A stretch of 64,000 nucleotides of DNA from the NCBI GenBank assembly GCA_947174335.1, contig CAMWIM010000002.1, positions 30,852 through 94,851 on the forward strand. Direction: 5' to 3'. Shown one piece after another: positions 17,656 to 26,179 of the stretch. The notes under the pieces are model-generated. The model saw only the letters and a list, made by a program, of their open reading frames with translations, made no database searches and was not told where the DNA came from. Positions within the stretch are counted from its first letter, which is position 1, and the number at the start of each line of letters is the position of its first letter. Made by a program: the position numbers and the translations under genes. The stretch comes from an uncultured Porphyromonadaceae bacterium. GTDB taxonomy: Bacteria > Bacteroidota > Bacteroidia > Bacteroidales > Muribaculaceae.

Positions 17656-18354
17656 ATGAGGTATCTTGTTATTGGACTCGGAATATATGGCACAAACTTG
17701 GCAATGGAACTCTCTGCGATGGGGCACGAAGTTATTGGAGCCGATAATAAACATTCAAATGTTGAAGCCATAAAAGACTATGTATCGACAGCATACGTTA
17801 TCGATTCGACCGATGAGCAAGCGTTGAGCGTTTTGCCATTAAAAAATGTCGATTTGGTTATTGTGGCTATAGGAGAGAACTTCGGAGCAAGTGTAAGAAC
17901 AGTTGCCTTGTTGAAGAAACTCGGTGTTAAACATCTGTATGCACGAGCTATTGACAAAATTCACGAGGCAATTCTTGAAGGATTTAACATTGACCGAATA
18001 ATAACACCCGAACAACGTGCGGCACGAGATCTTGCTCACGAGCTTGAACTTGGAACTGCAGTTGATATATTGAAAATCGATAATGAAAACTATGTAATGA
18101 AATTTATGGCTCCTGACATTTTCATCGGGTCGTTATATTCTGATCTTGGGTTGACACGGGACTATGGATTACAGTTCATCACAGCAAGCCGACCCGAAGA
18201 AAAAGAAAATATCATGGGTATAACCAATATTATTCAACGAGTTATTTTCCATGATAATAATTATGGAACCGAGAAGGTCGAACATGGAGATGTTTTCACG
18301 GTATTTGGCTCAATCAAAGCCTTTAAAACGCTCTATGAGTCGGTAAAGAATTAA
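17656..18354 (+). CDS. Potassium channel/transporter RCK subunit, TrkA/KtrA type
   Basis: Cytoplasmic gating subunit that binds nucleotides and controls the TrkH/KtrB pore. The Rossmann fingerprint GLGIYGTNLA starts at residue 7, with the acidic end of the second strand at ADNKH (about 30-34). An N-terminal RCK domain (about 1-140) is followed by a TrkA-C-like domain (about 150-230). At 232 aa it is a single-RCK KtrA-size protein rather than a doubled TrkA. Its stop lies 3 bases from the end of the convergent helicase gene, with no terminator between them. Confidence 0.92.
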   Translation: MRYLVIGLGIYGTNLAMELSAMGHEVIGADNKHSNVEAIKDYVSTAYVIDSTDEQALSVLPLKNVDLVIVAIGENFGASVRTVALLKKLGVKHLYARAIDKIHEAILEGFNIDRIITPEQRAARDLAHELELGTAVDILKIDNENYVMKFMAPDIFIGSLYSDLGLTRDYGLQFITASRPEEKENIMGITNIIQRVIFHDNNYGTEKVEHGDVFTVFGSIKAFKTLYESVKN

Positions 18355-18357
18355 TAA

Positions 18358-19626
18358 TCAATCTTTTTTAGGACGATGATAATATCGTTTTTTATTGGAT
18401 TGCTTATTGTTAGAATTGTTATTGCGATAGACGCTACTTTTGCGTTTACCCCTAAACTTGCCTTTCACAGGATTGGGTTGATAGGGCGGCACCTCTCCTA
18501 ATTCTTCAGGGACAACTTCTTTGATTACTTCGTAGCCGAGGAAACGCTCTATGCGGCCAAATTTAACCTGGTCTTTTTCATTTACAAAAGTTACAGCTTT
18601 ACCGTCGGCATTAGCACGAGCCGTACGTCCAATGCGATGAATATAATCTTCGGCTTCACGCGGAACATCATAATTGACAACCATTTTAATATCATCAATA
18701 TCAATTCCGCGAGCAACAATATCTGTTGCGATTAAAATGCTTGTCCTACCCGATGAAAAATTAAACATAGCTTCCTCTCGTTTTGATTGATCGAGATCGC
18801 TATGCATTTCTCCGGCTTTCCATCCACGGCTACGAATTTGTTGAGTTAACTCCCTGACTTTCAACTTTGATGATGCAAAGACAATAACTTTCTCATTAAA
18901 TCCTCGGTTAATGTAATTGCACAAAATATCAAACTTTTGTTTTTCATAACAGATGACAGCCGATTGAGCAATTTTATCGGTCGGGCAGGATACCGCAATC
19001 TTAACTTCAACCGGATTAATTAAAATAGAGGAAGCCAACTGCTGTATTTTTGAGGGCATTGTAGCCGAGAAAAGCAATGTCTGACGGTCAGTCGGCAGTT
19101 GTCTGACAATCTGCATAATATCCTCATAAAAGCCCATGTCAAGCATGCGATCGGCTTCATCGAGGATGAAGAACTCGACGTCATCAAGTTTTATTTTGCC
19201 CATTTTTAAATGGGCGAGTAGTCGTCCCGGAGTTGCAGTAACAATATCAGCTCCCATTCTCAGTCCTCGTTGCTGGCGTGCGAACTCGACTCCGTCACTA
19301 CCGCCATGAATTGCCAAAGAACTGATATCGGTATAATAAGAAAAGCCGGCAAGCCGGCTGTCTATCTGTTTTGCAAGCTCATGAGTGGGAACCATTACGA
19401 TACATCTTATTCCGTCGCCTCGACGTTGAATATCGCCTAATAAACTCAGAACGGGTAACAGATATGCTGCAGTTTTACCGGTACCGGTCTGTGCAACCGC
19501 AATTACATCATTTCCGTCAAGAATATGTCCGATTGCACCCTCTTGAACAGGGGTACAATCGGTGAAATTCATCTCATCAAGAGCGTCGAGAATATCGTCA
19601 TTAAGGTCAAATTCATCGAATCTCAT
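18358..19626 (-). CDS. DEAD-box ATP-dependent RNA helicase (RhlE-like)
   Basis: Unwinds RNA duplexes in ribosome assembly or mRNA decay. Motifs in order: Q-motif CTPVQ (about residues 24-28), AQTGTGKT (44-51), PTHELA, TPGRLL, the DEAD box in ILDEADRMLD, SAT, a second RecA domain with VIVFASSK and ATDIVARGIDI, and HRIGRTARA. A basic tail rich in Lys, Arg and Asn (about 385-422) is typical of RNA-tethering tails and varies between species. The choice among RhlE, DbpA and CsdA subgroups is uncertain. The DUF3127 gene lies 27 bases upstream on the same strand and probably shares its transcript. Confidence 0.93.
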   Translation of the reverse strand: MRFDEFDLNDDILDALDEMNFTDCTPVQEGAIGHILDGNDVIAVAQTGTGKTAAYLLPVLSLLGDIQRRGDGIRCIVMVPTHELAKQIDSRLAGFSYYTDISSLAIHGGSDGVEFARQQRGLRMGADIVTATPGRLLAHLKMGKIKLDDVEFFILDEADRMLDMGFYEDIMQIVRQLPTDRQTLLFSATMPSKIQQLASSILINPVEVKIAVSCPTDKIAQSAVICYEKQKFDILCNYINRGFNEKVIVFASSKLKVRELTQQIRSRGWKAGEMHSDLDQSKREEAMFNFSSGRTSILIATDIVARGIDIDDIKMVVNYDVPREAEDYIHRIGRTARANADGKAVTFVNEKDQVKFGRIERFLGYEVIKEVVPEELGEVPPYQPNPVKGKFRGKRKSSVYRNNNSNNKQSNKKRYYHRPKKD

Positions 19627-19653
19627 GAAAACTTGCTCTCTCTTAACTAATTG

Positions 19654-20049
19654 TTAGAAAGGTAAATCGTCGTTTGGTTCAGACTGATTCAGATCGGTAG
19701 GAGGAACAGCTTGGAAATCAGGAGCTGCTGGTGTAGCCGGGGGATCAAGCGGGTTTGAAGAAGGAGCACCTGTAGCTGCAACAGTCGCAGGTTCAGCTTT
19801 CCAGCCACTAATGCTTGTAAACCATCGACCGTTATACTCGCGACTATCAATGTCAAAGCTAAGTTTAATCATTTGACCGGCTGCAAGTTTATATTGGTCT
19901 GCTTTATCGCCGAAAAAATCAAAATGAACTTTTCGAGGATAAGATTCCTGTGTTTCGAGGACATATTCATGTTTTTTCCACTCGCGTCCGGCTTTAGAAG
20001 TTCCGGAAGTTTCACCAAGATCAAATATAATCTTACCGATAATTTCCAT
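19654..20049 (-). CDS. DUF3127 (single-stranded-DNA-binding-like OB fold) protein
   Basis: A Bacteroidetes family of small OB-fold proteins. The core (about residues 1-87) begins MEIIGKIIFDLGETSG and contains KKHEYVLETQESYPRKV and the GRWFTSISGWK end typical of DUF3127. The remainder is a proline- and alanine-rich linker ending in an acidic tip NDDLPF, which strongly recalls the C-terminal tip of SSB proteins that recruits partner enzymes. Role unproven. It precedes a DEAD-box helicase gene by 27 bases. Confidence 0.85.
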   Translation of the reverse strand: MEIIGKIIFDLGETSGTSKAGREWKKHEYVLETQESYPRKVHFDFFGDKADQYKLAAGQMIKLSFDIDSREYNGRWFTSISGWKAEPATVAATGAPSSNPLDPPATPAAPDFQAVPPTDLNQSEPNDDLPF

Positions 20050-20091
20050 TGTTGTATGAATTATTTATGAATTATTTTTGTTATTAAGCTA

Positions 20092-20123
20092 CAAATTTAG
20101 TCATAGATTTTGAGCGTCGCAAA
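20092..20123 (-). promoter_or_regulatory. Promoter of the DUF3127/helicase unit
   Basis: On the minus strand TTTG (20123-20120) and TAAATTTG (20099-20092) are separated by 20 bases, a full consensus match, 43 bases before the ATG. Confidence 0.7.
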
Positions 20124-20171
20124 TTAAATAATAGAATTTTATTAACATTTTCGTTTTTTTGAAAAAATAGT

Positions 20172-20179
20172 TAACTTTG
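20172..20179 (+). promoter_or_regulatory. Promoter -7 box for the DUF695 gene
   Basis: TAACTTTG, 47 bases before the ATG at 20226; no clear -33 box at the usual distance. Confidence 0.45.
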
Positions 20180-20225
20180 AAGCCGTAAAGTTTAATGAAA
20201 ATATATACACATACACAAAATATAT

Positions 20226-20690
20226 ATGGAAAAATCTCCCAAAAATAAATCAGTCGAATATGGTGACTGGTGGACGGCACCGGCAGAAAGTGAAACGGGC
20301 AATTTAATTATGGTTACCGGTCGCAGAGATATATCAAAATATAAAGATAATCCCAAGTTTAAAATCAGAGTGGAAGCTACTTGGAAATATGAGAGTAAAA
20401 ACGGAGGGATGCCTGATGTCGCGACATCGCAACTGATGGATGAAGCCGATACAGCTCTCAGAGAATGTTTCAGAAAAGATCCTATAGCTGTTTTGACCGG
20501 TGTTTATACAGGTGACGGCGAACGTAATTGGGTATTTTATACATTAAGTTTGAATATTTTCTGCCGAAAATTTAATGAAGCACTCTCGTCTATGGAACTA
20601 TTACCCATCACTTTGAGTGCAGAAGAAGACCCTGATTGGCTTGAATATCAAGAAATGAAAGAAGCGACAGAGATAAAAGGGGAGGACTGA
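20226..20690 (+). CDS. DUF695 family protein, 154 aa
   Basis: A soluble protein of the DUF695 type. The match rests on layout: an early tryptophan-rich segment (YGDWWTAP, about residues 12-19), a central GMPD followed by a helix (LMDEADTALRECF), the TGDGERNWVFYTLSLNIF strand pair, and the terminal EDPDWLEY motif at about 139-146. The function of the family is unknown to me; in other genomes it is often fused or adjacent to regulator-of-RNase-E-like (RraB) domains, which share the EDPDW pattern. It has its own promoter and a terminator shared with the facing EF-G2 gene. Confidence 0.75.
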   Translation: MEKSPKNKSVEYGDWWTAPAESETGNLIMVTGRRDISKYKDNPKFKIRVEATWKYESKNGGMPDVATSQLMDEADTALRECFRKDPIAVLTGVYTGDGERNWVFYTLSLNIFCRKFNEALSSMELLPITLSAEEDPDWLEYQEMKEATEIKGED

Positions 20691-20718
20691 CAAGAATAAA
20701 CACTATCAGATATAAATG

Positions 20719-20756
20719 AAAAGGCTGTGCTATAAACAACTATAACACAGCCTTTT
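20719..20756. terminator. Bidirectional terminator between DUF695 and EF-G2 genes
   Basis: AAAAGGCTGTG (20719-20729) pairs with CACAGCCTTTT (20746-20756), with a further TATA/TATA inside. Flanking A and T runs serve both directions. Confidence 0.85.
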
Positions 20757-20776
20757 ATAATCATGGATATAGATAA

Positions 20777-22933
20777 TTATTCTTCTTTATTTGTTTCGGC
20801 ATATTCTTTAAGGAGTTTTTCCTGAACATCGCCCGGAACAAGTTCATAAGATGCAAATTTCATTGAAAAAGAAGATCGTCCGCCTGTAATTGAACTTAGA
20901 GCAGTTGAGTAGCTCGACATTTCTTTCAACGGAACTTTTGCCGTGATTTTCTCAAACCCATTTTCGCTCGACATACCCATAATGACAGCTCGACGTGATT
21001 GTAAGTCGCTCATGACGTCCCCCATTACATCGGCGGGAACCATTACTTCGACATCGTATACAGGTTCAAGAATCTTTGGATTAGCATTGCGGAATGCTTC
21101 AGAGAAGGCATTACGTCCGGCAAGACGGAATGAAATTTCGTTTGAATCTACCGGGTGCATCTTTCCATCATAGATACATACTCTGACATCACGTGCATAA
21201 CTACCGGTCAATGGTCCTTGCTCCATGCGATCCATAAGTCCTTTGACAATCGCCGGTATGAAACGAGCATCAATAGCACCGCCCACGATACAGTTATGAA
21301 CTACTAATTTACCACCCCAATCCAATGGAATTTCTTGAGTATCACGAATATTCATTTTATATTCCTGATTACCGAACTTATATGTATCGGGGAGGGGACT
21401 GCCTTCAACATAGGGTTCGATTATAAGATGAACTTCACCAAATTGTCCGGCACCTCCTGACTGTTTTTTGTGGCGATAGTCGGCACGTGAAGCTTTAGTG
21501 ATTGTTTCGCGATAGGGGATACGCGGCTCTTCAAAAATGATTGGGAGTTTATCGTTGTTTTCAACACGCCATTTGAGAGTGCGGAGATGGAATTCACCTT
21601 GTCCCGAAAGGATTGTTTGCTTAAGTTCTTTTGACTGAACGATTTCCCAGGTCGGATCTTCTTCGTGCATACGAGTCAATATACTCATAAGTTTCTCGGC
21701 ATCACTTTCAGTGACAGGTCGAATGGCACGCTGATATTTTGGAGCGGGATATTTAATGAAGTCAAAGTTGTAGTTACAACCCTTGGCGTCGAGCGTGTTA
21801 CCGGTGCGTACATCTTTAAGTTTGACTGTTGCACCAATATCGCCTGCACACAATTTGTCGACCTGAGTTTTGATTTGACCGCAAACACAATAAATCTGAG
21901 CGATACGTTCTTTTGATTCACGATTGACATTATCAAGGTCAACTCCGGTTGTCAGAGTACCTGACATAACTTTAAAGTACTGAACTTCACCGATATGTGG
22001 TTCAACTGTTGTTTTAAACATAAAGATGCTTAGCGGACCGTCAGAGTCGGGTTTTACTTCATTACCGTTTACATCAACCGGAGCGGGCATGTCATTAACA
22101 AACGGGACAACGTTACCGAGGAATTCCATCATACGTCTAACACCCATGTCCTTTAATGCGCTAACACAGAAGACAGGATATATTGAACGGTCAACCAAAC
22201 CTTTACGGATTCCTTCGCGCATCTCATCCTCGGTTAGAGACCCTTGTTCAAAGAATTTTTCCATCAAAGTCTCGTCATTTTCAGCAGCGGCTTCGACGAG
22301 TTTTTGATTGAGTTCACGCGCTTTATCCAATTGATCGGCAGGAATTTCTTCAATCACAGGTACGCCACCTTCGGGACCCCATGAGTATTTCTTCATCAAA
22401 AGAACATCAATCATTGAATTGAAGCCGGGACCGGAGGTAATAGGATATTGAATTTGTACAATCTTTGGGCCGAAAATGTCTCGCATTTGCTCTATAACAT
22501 TTTCAAAGTCAGCCTTTTCGCCATCAAGCTGATTTACAGCAAAAATAATAGGTTTTTTCAAAGAAGTTGCCGTTCTGAAAATGTTTTGAGTACCAACTTC
22601 AACACCATATTGAGCATCAACGAGGATAACTCCAGTATCGGTTACATTTAGAGCAGTGATTGCATTGCCAACAAAGTCGTCGGCTCCCGGACAATCTATT
22701 ACGTTAAGTTTCTTATTAAGAAATTCGGCATAAAAAACGGTTGAAAAGACAGAATATCCATATTCCTTTTCAACAGGGAAATAGTCACTTACAGTGTTTT
22801 TCCCTTCAATAGTTCCGCGACGTTTTATAACTCCACACTCGTAGAGCATAGCTTCAGCGAGCGTGGTTTTACCTGATCCTTTGCTTCCAAGCAAAGCGAT
22901 GTTTTTAATTTCGTTAGTCTGATATATCTTCAT
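20777..22933 (-). CDS. fusA2: Elongation factor G paralog EF-G2
   Basis: A translation elongation factor G paralog of 718 aa with GTPase domain, domain II and the C-terminal domains III-V (for example SGQGEFHL near residue 440 and RIPYRETI near 475). The G domain is altered. The P-loop is GSKGSGKTT (16-24) rather than GHIDAGKTT. Switch I has EYGYSVF where ordinary EF-G has RGITI. The catalytic DxPGH motif is DCPGA (80-84), so the essential histidine is alanine, and NKxD is NQLD (134-137). An EF-G2 lacking GTPase activity and needed for gut colonisation is known in Bacteroides; this gene fits it. The ordinary fusA is not in the window. Divergent from lon, with a CRP-like operator between. Confidence 0.92.
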   Translation of the reverse strand: MKIYQTNEIKNIALLGSKGSGKTTLAEAMLYECGVIKRRGTIEGKNTVSDYFPVEKEYGYSVFSTVFYAEFLNKKLNVIDCPGADDFVGNAITALNVTDTGVILVDAQYGVEVGTQNIFRTATSLKKPIIFAVNQLDGEKADFENVIEQMRDIFGPKIVQIQYPITSGPGFNSMIDVLLMKKYSWGPEGGVPVIEEIPADQLDKARELNQKLVEAAAENDETLMEKFFEQGSLTEDEMREGIRKGLVDRSIYPVFCVSALKDMGVRRMMEFLGNVVPFVNDMPAPVDVNGNEVKPDSDGPLSIFMFKTTVEPHIGEVQYFKVMSGTLTTGVDLDNVNRESKERIAQIYCVCGQIKTQVDKLCAGDIGATVKLKDVRTGNTLDAKGCNYNFDFIKYPAPKYQRAIRPVTESDAEKLMSILTRMHEEDPTWEIVQSKELKQTILSGQGEFHLRTLKWRVENNDKLPIIFEEPRIPYRETITKASRADYRHKKQSGGAGQFGEVHLIIEPYVEGSPLPDTYKFGNQEYKMNIRDTQEIPLDWGGKLVVHNCIVGGAIDARFIPAIVKGLMDRMEQGPLTGSYARDVRVCIYDGKMHPVDSNEISFRLAGRNAFSEAFRNANPKILEPVYDVEVMVPADVMGDVMSDLQSRRAVIMGMSSENGFEKITAKVPLKEMSSYSTALSSITGGRSSFSMKFASYELVPGDVQEKLLKEYAETNKEE

Positions 22934-23006
22934 GATATCCGTTTTTATATGATTATTAAATTTGTCGCAAAATAGTTATTTATTTTGACATAAAACCAAA
23001 ATTATT

Positions 23007-23024
23007 ATATGTTATAAAACATAT
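23007..23024. promoter_or_regulatory. CRP/FNR-type inverted repeat between fusA2 and lon
   Basis: Perfect 7-bp inverted repeat ATATGTT-ATAA-AACATAT, which can be read as TATGT-N6-ACATA, the 5-N6-5 layout of CRP-family sites. Its centre is 82 bases before the fusA2 ATG. In Bacteroides fusA2 is activated by the CRP-like regulator Cur; assignment to such a regulator here is inference. Confidence 0.45.
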
Positions 23025-23089
23025 TTTTAATAAAACTGAAAATTATCATGTTTTAATCCTAAAAATTTTACCATAAAATGATTTATTAG

Positions 23090-23097
23090 TAACTTTG
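23090..23097 (+). promoter_or_regulatory. Promoter -7 box for lon
   Basis: TAACTTTG, 63 bases before the lon ATG. A second near-match TAACTTTTG follows at 23101. The -33 box is not obvious. Confidence 0.45.
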
Positions 23098-23159
23098 GCA
23101 TAACTTTTGCTATAACTGGTAAAAGAAATCTATATTGACAAATATTTCACATATATTAT

Positions 23160-25595
23160 ATGAAAGATTTTAAAAAGGAGGATAGTGGAACTACACGCAT
23201 CGTTCAAATTGGTCAGGTCGAGATTGACCCGTCAAAACGACACTTTAATCCTGATTGTGTAGCTGTTCTCCCAACACGAAATTTGATTTTATTTCCGGGA
23301 GTTACAAGTCCTATAACGATTGTTCGTCCGACATCATTGAAGACTGCTCAACTGGCAATGGATAACAAGATGTCAATTGTTGTTTTTTGCCAGAAAGATG
23401 CTAAAATAGATGCTCCGACAGTCAATGACTTGTATAAATATGGTGTTATTGCTGATATTCTCCAGATTATAAATTTGCCTGACGGGGGAAAGGCGGCGAT
23501 TGTGCATGCTTTTGACAAGGTGAAACTTATAGGCGAATCAACGGAAAGCCTTGGCAATGATATTTTGACTGCAAATGTTAAGACCATCAAAGATTCTCTC
23601 AGTCCTAAATATCTGTCACATTTTGAGTTACAGCTTTCAACAATCAAAGAGTCGCTATCGGCTCTAATCAGTTTAACCGGAATAGAGGGCGCAAATGAAT
23701 TTATGGCGTCGGTTGAAAACTTGCCGTCGCCTCAGATGCAGCTCGACATGATAGCGACAAATTTTCCTGTTGATCCTCAACTTAAGATTCAGCTTTTAGC
23801 TACAAATAAATATCAAGAACGTGCAACAATGCTTCTTGAAGAAGTAGAACGTCAACTTTGGATTGCACGACAAAAAGAGGATATTCAAACTCGCGCACGT
23901 CAATCGATGGAGGAGCAGAGTCGAAATGCATTCCTCCAATCTCAAATGGAAACAATCCGCCAAGAACTTTATGGCGACGGCGATGATGCCGATATTCTCG
24001 AAGAAAAAGCAAAGAATGTTGCATTTACAGATGACGTCCGTAAAACATTTGAGCGCGAGATTGCGAAACTTCGCAGATTGAATCCTCAGTCGCCCGACTA
24101 CTCGGTTCTTTACAGCTATCTTGAAACCTTGACCGACCTCCCTTGGCAAAATTTGGGTAAATTGAATACTGATTTCCCTAAAGCCGCAAAGGTTCTTGAC
24201 GAAGATCATTATGGTTTGAAAAAAGTTAAAGAGCGAATCCTTGAAGAGTTTGCAATGATGTTAAACAATCCCGAGGGAAAATCTCCAATAATTTGCTTGG
24301 TTGGACCTCCTGGAGTCGGTAAAACATCAATCGGACGTTCTGTCGCATCGGCTCTCGGACGCGAATATCAGCGTATTTCGCTTGGCGGTCTTCACGATGA
24401 ATCGGAAATCAGAGGTCATCGCCGTACTTATATCGGCGCAATGCCGGGACGTATTATCGATGCTCTCAAACGATGCAAGACTTCAAATCCGGTGCTTCTG
24501 TTAGATGAAATCGATAAGATTGGGAAAGACTTTAAAGGTGACCCTTCAGCAGCGTTGCTTGAAGTACTCGACCCTGCACAAAACTGTCGATTCCATGATA
24601 ATTACATTGATGTTGACTATGACCTATCAAATGTTTTGTTCATAGCTACCGCCAATACGCTGTCAACAATTGCGCAGCCATTGCTTGACAGAATGGAGAT
24701 CATCGAAATTCCGGGTTATCTGATTGAGGAAAAAATCGAGATAGCCAAACGCCATCTTATTCCCCGATTAATCTCTGAAGCAGGTCCTAACTCACCTAAA
24801 ATGGAAGTTTGTAATGACGCTCTTAGATTTATCATTGAGAAGTATACATCGGAGAGCGGTGTCAGATTGTTTGAAAAAACACTTTCATCAATTCTAAGGA
24901 AACTTGTTCTCAAAAAGCTTCAAGGTAAAGAAGTTAATTGTAAAATCTCAGTTGAAGACGTCAAGGAGCTTCTCGGTGCTGAAAAATATATCAAAGACAT
25001 ATATGAGGGTAACGAGTTTGCAGGCGTTGTTGCCGGACTTGCATGGACCGCTGTCGGAGGCGAGATACTTTTTATTGAGTCATCGCTGACTCCGTCTAAA
25101 GAAGGAGCATCAAAACTCACGTTGACAGGTAATCTTGGCGATGTGATGAAAGAGTCGGCAATGATTGCGTTACAGTATGTCAAAGCTCACGCAATAGAAT
25201 TGGGAATTGACTCAAGCCTATTTGATCGGTATTCAATACATATCCATGTTCCGGAAGGGGCAGTACCCAAAGATGGACCATCGGCAGGTATTACAATGGC
25301 TACCTCAATTGTATCGGCGTTTACACAAAAACGTGTTAAAAACCGATTGGCAATGACCGGAGAAATAACATTGCGAGGTAAAGTACTCCCTGTTGGAGGA
25401 ATCAGAGAAAAGATTCTTGCCGCCAAACGAGCAGGAATAACTGATATAATTCTTTCCGAGCAAAATAAAAAAGATATTGAAGAAATCGAAAAGCAGTTTA
25501 TTAAAGGTGTTAAATTCCACTTTGTAGAAACCGTTAAGGACGTTATTAAACTTGCCATAACCAAGACACCTGCAGCTGATGCCATTAAACTGTAA
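23160..25595 (+). CDS. lon: ATP-dependent protease Lon
   Basis: Cytoplasmic AAA+ serine protease that degrades misfolded and regulatory proteins. Domains in order: N-terminal substrate-recognition domain (about 30-235, starting VAVLPTRNLILFPG), a coiled region, the AAA module with Walker A GPPGVGKTS (about 382-390) and Walker B PVLLLDEIDK, and the protease domain with the catalytic serine in PKDGPSAG and the catalytic lysine in the GKVLPVGGIREK stretch. Length 811 aa is typical of LonA. It stands alone, divergent from fusA2, with a strong terminator. Confidence 0.96.
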   Translation: MKDFKKEDSGTTRIVQIGQVEIDPSKRHFNPDCVAVLPTRNLILFPGVTSPITIVRPTSLKTAQLAMDNKMSIVVFCQKDAKIDAPTVNDLYKYGVIADILQIINLPDGGKAAIVHAFDKVKLIGESTESLGNDILTANVKTIKDSLSPKYLSHFELQLSTIKESLSALISLTGIEGANEFMASVENLPSPQMQLDMIATNFPVDPQLKIQLLATNKYQERATMLLEEVERQLWIARQKEDIQTRARQSMEEQSRNAFLQSQMETIRQELYGDGDDADILEEKAKNVAFTDDVRKTFEREIAKLRRLNPQSPDYSVLYSYLETLTDLPWQNLGKLNTDFPKAAKVLDEDHYGLKKVKERILEEFAMMLNNPEGKSPIICLVGPPGVGKTSIGRSVASALGREYQRISLGGLHDESEIRGHRRTYIGAMPGRIIDALKRCKTSNPVLLLDEIDKIGKDFKGDPSAALLEVLDPAQNCRFHDNYIDVDYDLSNVLFIATANTLSTIAQPLLDRMEIIEIPGYLIEEKIEIAKRHLIPRLISEAGPNSPKMEVCNDALRFIIEKYTSESGVRLFEKTLSSILRKLVLKKLQGKEVNCKISVEDVKELLGAEKYIKDIYEGNEFAGVVAGLAWTAVGGEILFIESSLTPSKEGASKLTLTGNLGDVMKESAMIALQYVKAHAIELGIDSSLFDRYSIHIHVPEGAVPKDGPSAGITMATSIVSAFTQKRVKNRLAMTGEITLRGKVLPVGGIREKILAAKRAGITDIILSEQNKKDIEEIEKQFIKGVKFHFVETVKDVIKLAITKTPAADAIKL

Positions 25596-25610
25596 AATTC
25601 CACATTAAAT

Positions 25611-25648
25611 AATAAGCGCCGATTGGGAAACCAGTCGGCGCTTATTGT
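25611..25648. terminator. Bidirectional terminator between lon and the DUF5606 gene
   Basis: Perfect 12-bp stem AATAAGCGCCGA (25611-25622) / TCGGCGCTTATT (25635-25646) with a 12-base loop. Confidence 0.85.
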
Positions 25649-25664
25649 CTATGTTTTATAATTA

Positions 25665-26084
25665 TTAAGCTTTTTCTTCGTCAGAGGCTTCCTCTTTTGA
25701 AACAAAGTCAGTCATTCCGGCTTCGGTCAAAATATTATACCAGCTGAAAACTTTCTTAATGTCATTGGTGTAAACACGTTCTTCGTCAAACTTGGGAAGA
25801 ATTTCCTTGAAATAAGAACGTATGGCTGTATCATTACCCAAAGCTTTTACATCAACTGTTTTACCTTCGTTTTTTTCTTTGATTGCCTGGAAAACATTAC
25901 CGAGGGGTACATCTTCGTCTTCGGTATATATTGCGATATCACCCAAAGAAACTACTTTGTCAGTAGCGTAAGCCGGCATTCTTTTGCCATTTTGGAGTGA
26001 TTCAACAATAAGCATATTTTTACCTTGGTTGACCAAGCGAAACAATCCGGGACGCCCCGAAATTGAGAGGATTCTTTTCAACAT
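25665..26084 (-). CDS. DUF5606 family protein, 139 aa
   Basis: A conserved Bacteroidetes protein of unknown function. It starts MLKRILSISGRPGLFRLV, a signature of the family, followed by NMLIVESLQNGKRMPAY and a small beta-rich domain (about 1-60). A helical part (about 75-120) and an acidic C-terminus follow. The N-terminal SH3-like strand pattern suggests a small binding module. No signal peptide. It is transcribed alone, between strong lon terminator and its own promoter. Confidence 0.85.
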   Translation of the reverse strand: MLKRILSISGRPGLFRLVNQGKNMLIVESLQNGKRMPAYATDKVVSLGDIAIYTEDEDVPLGNVFQAIKEKNEGKTVDVKALGNDTAIRSYFKEILPKFDEERVYTNDIKKVFSWYNILTEAGMTDFVSKEEASDEEKA

Positions 26085-26121
26085 TGTATTTTATATTTTA
26101 GTTTATTCAAGTTTGAGGTTA

Positions 26122-26129
26122 CAAAATTA
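26122..26129 (-). promoter_or_regulatory. Promoter -7 box for the DUF5606 gene
   Basis: TAATTTTG on the minus strand, 37 bases before the ATG at 26084; no clear -33 box. Confidence 0.5.
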
Positions 26130-26179
26130 AATAAAATATTCAAAATAAACCTCGAGCAATGATTATTTTTTACAACTTA

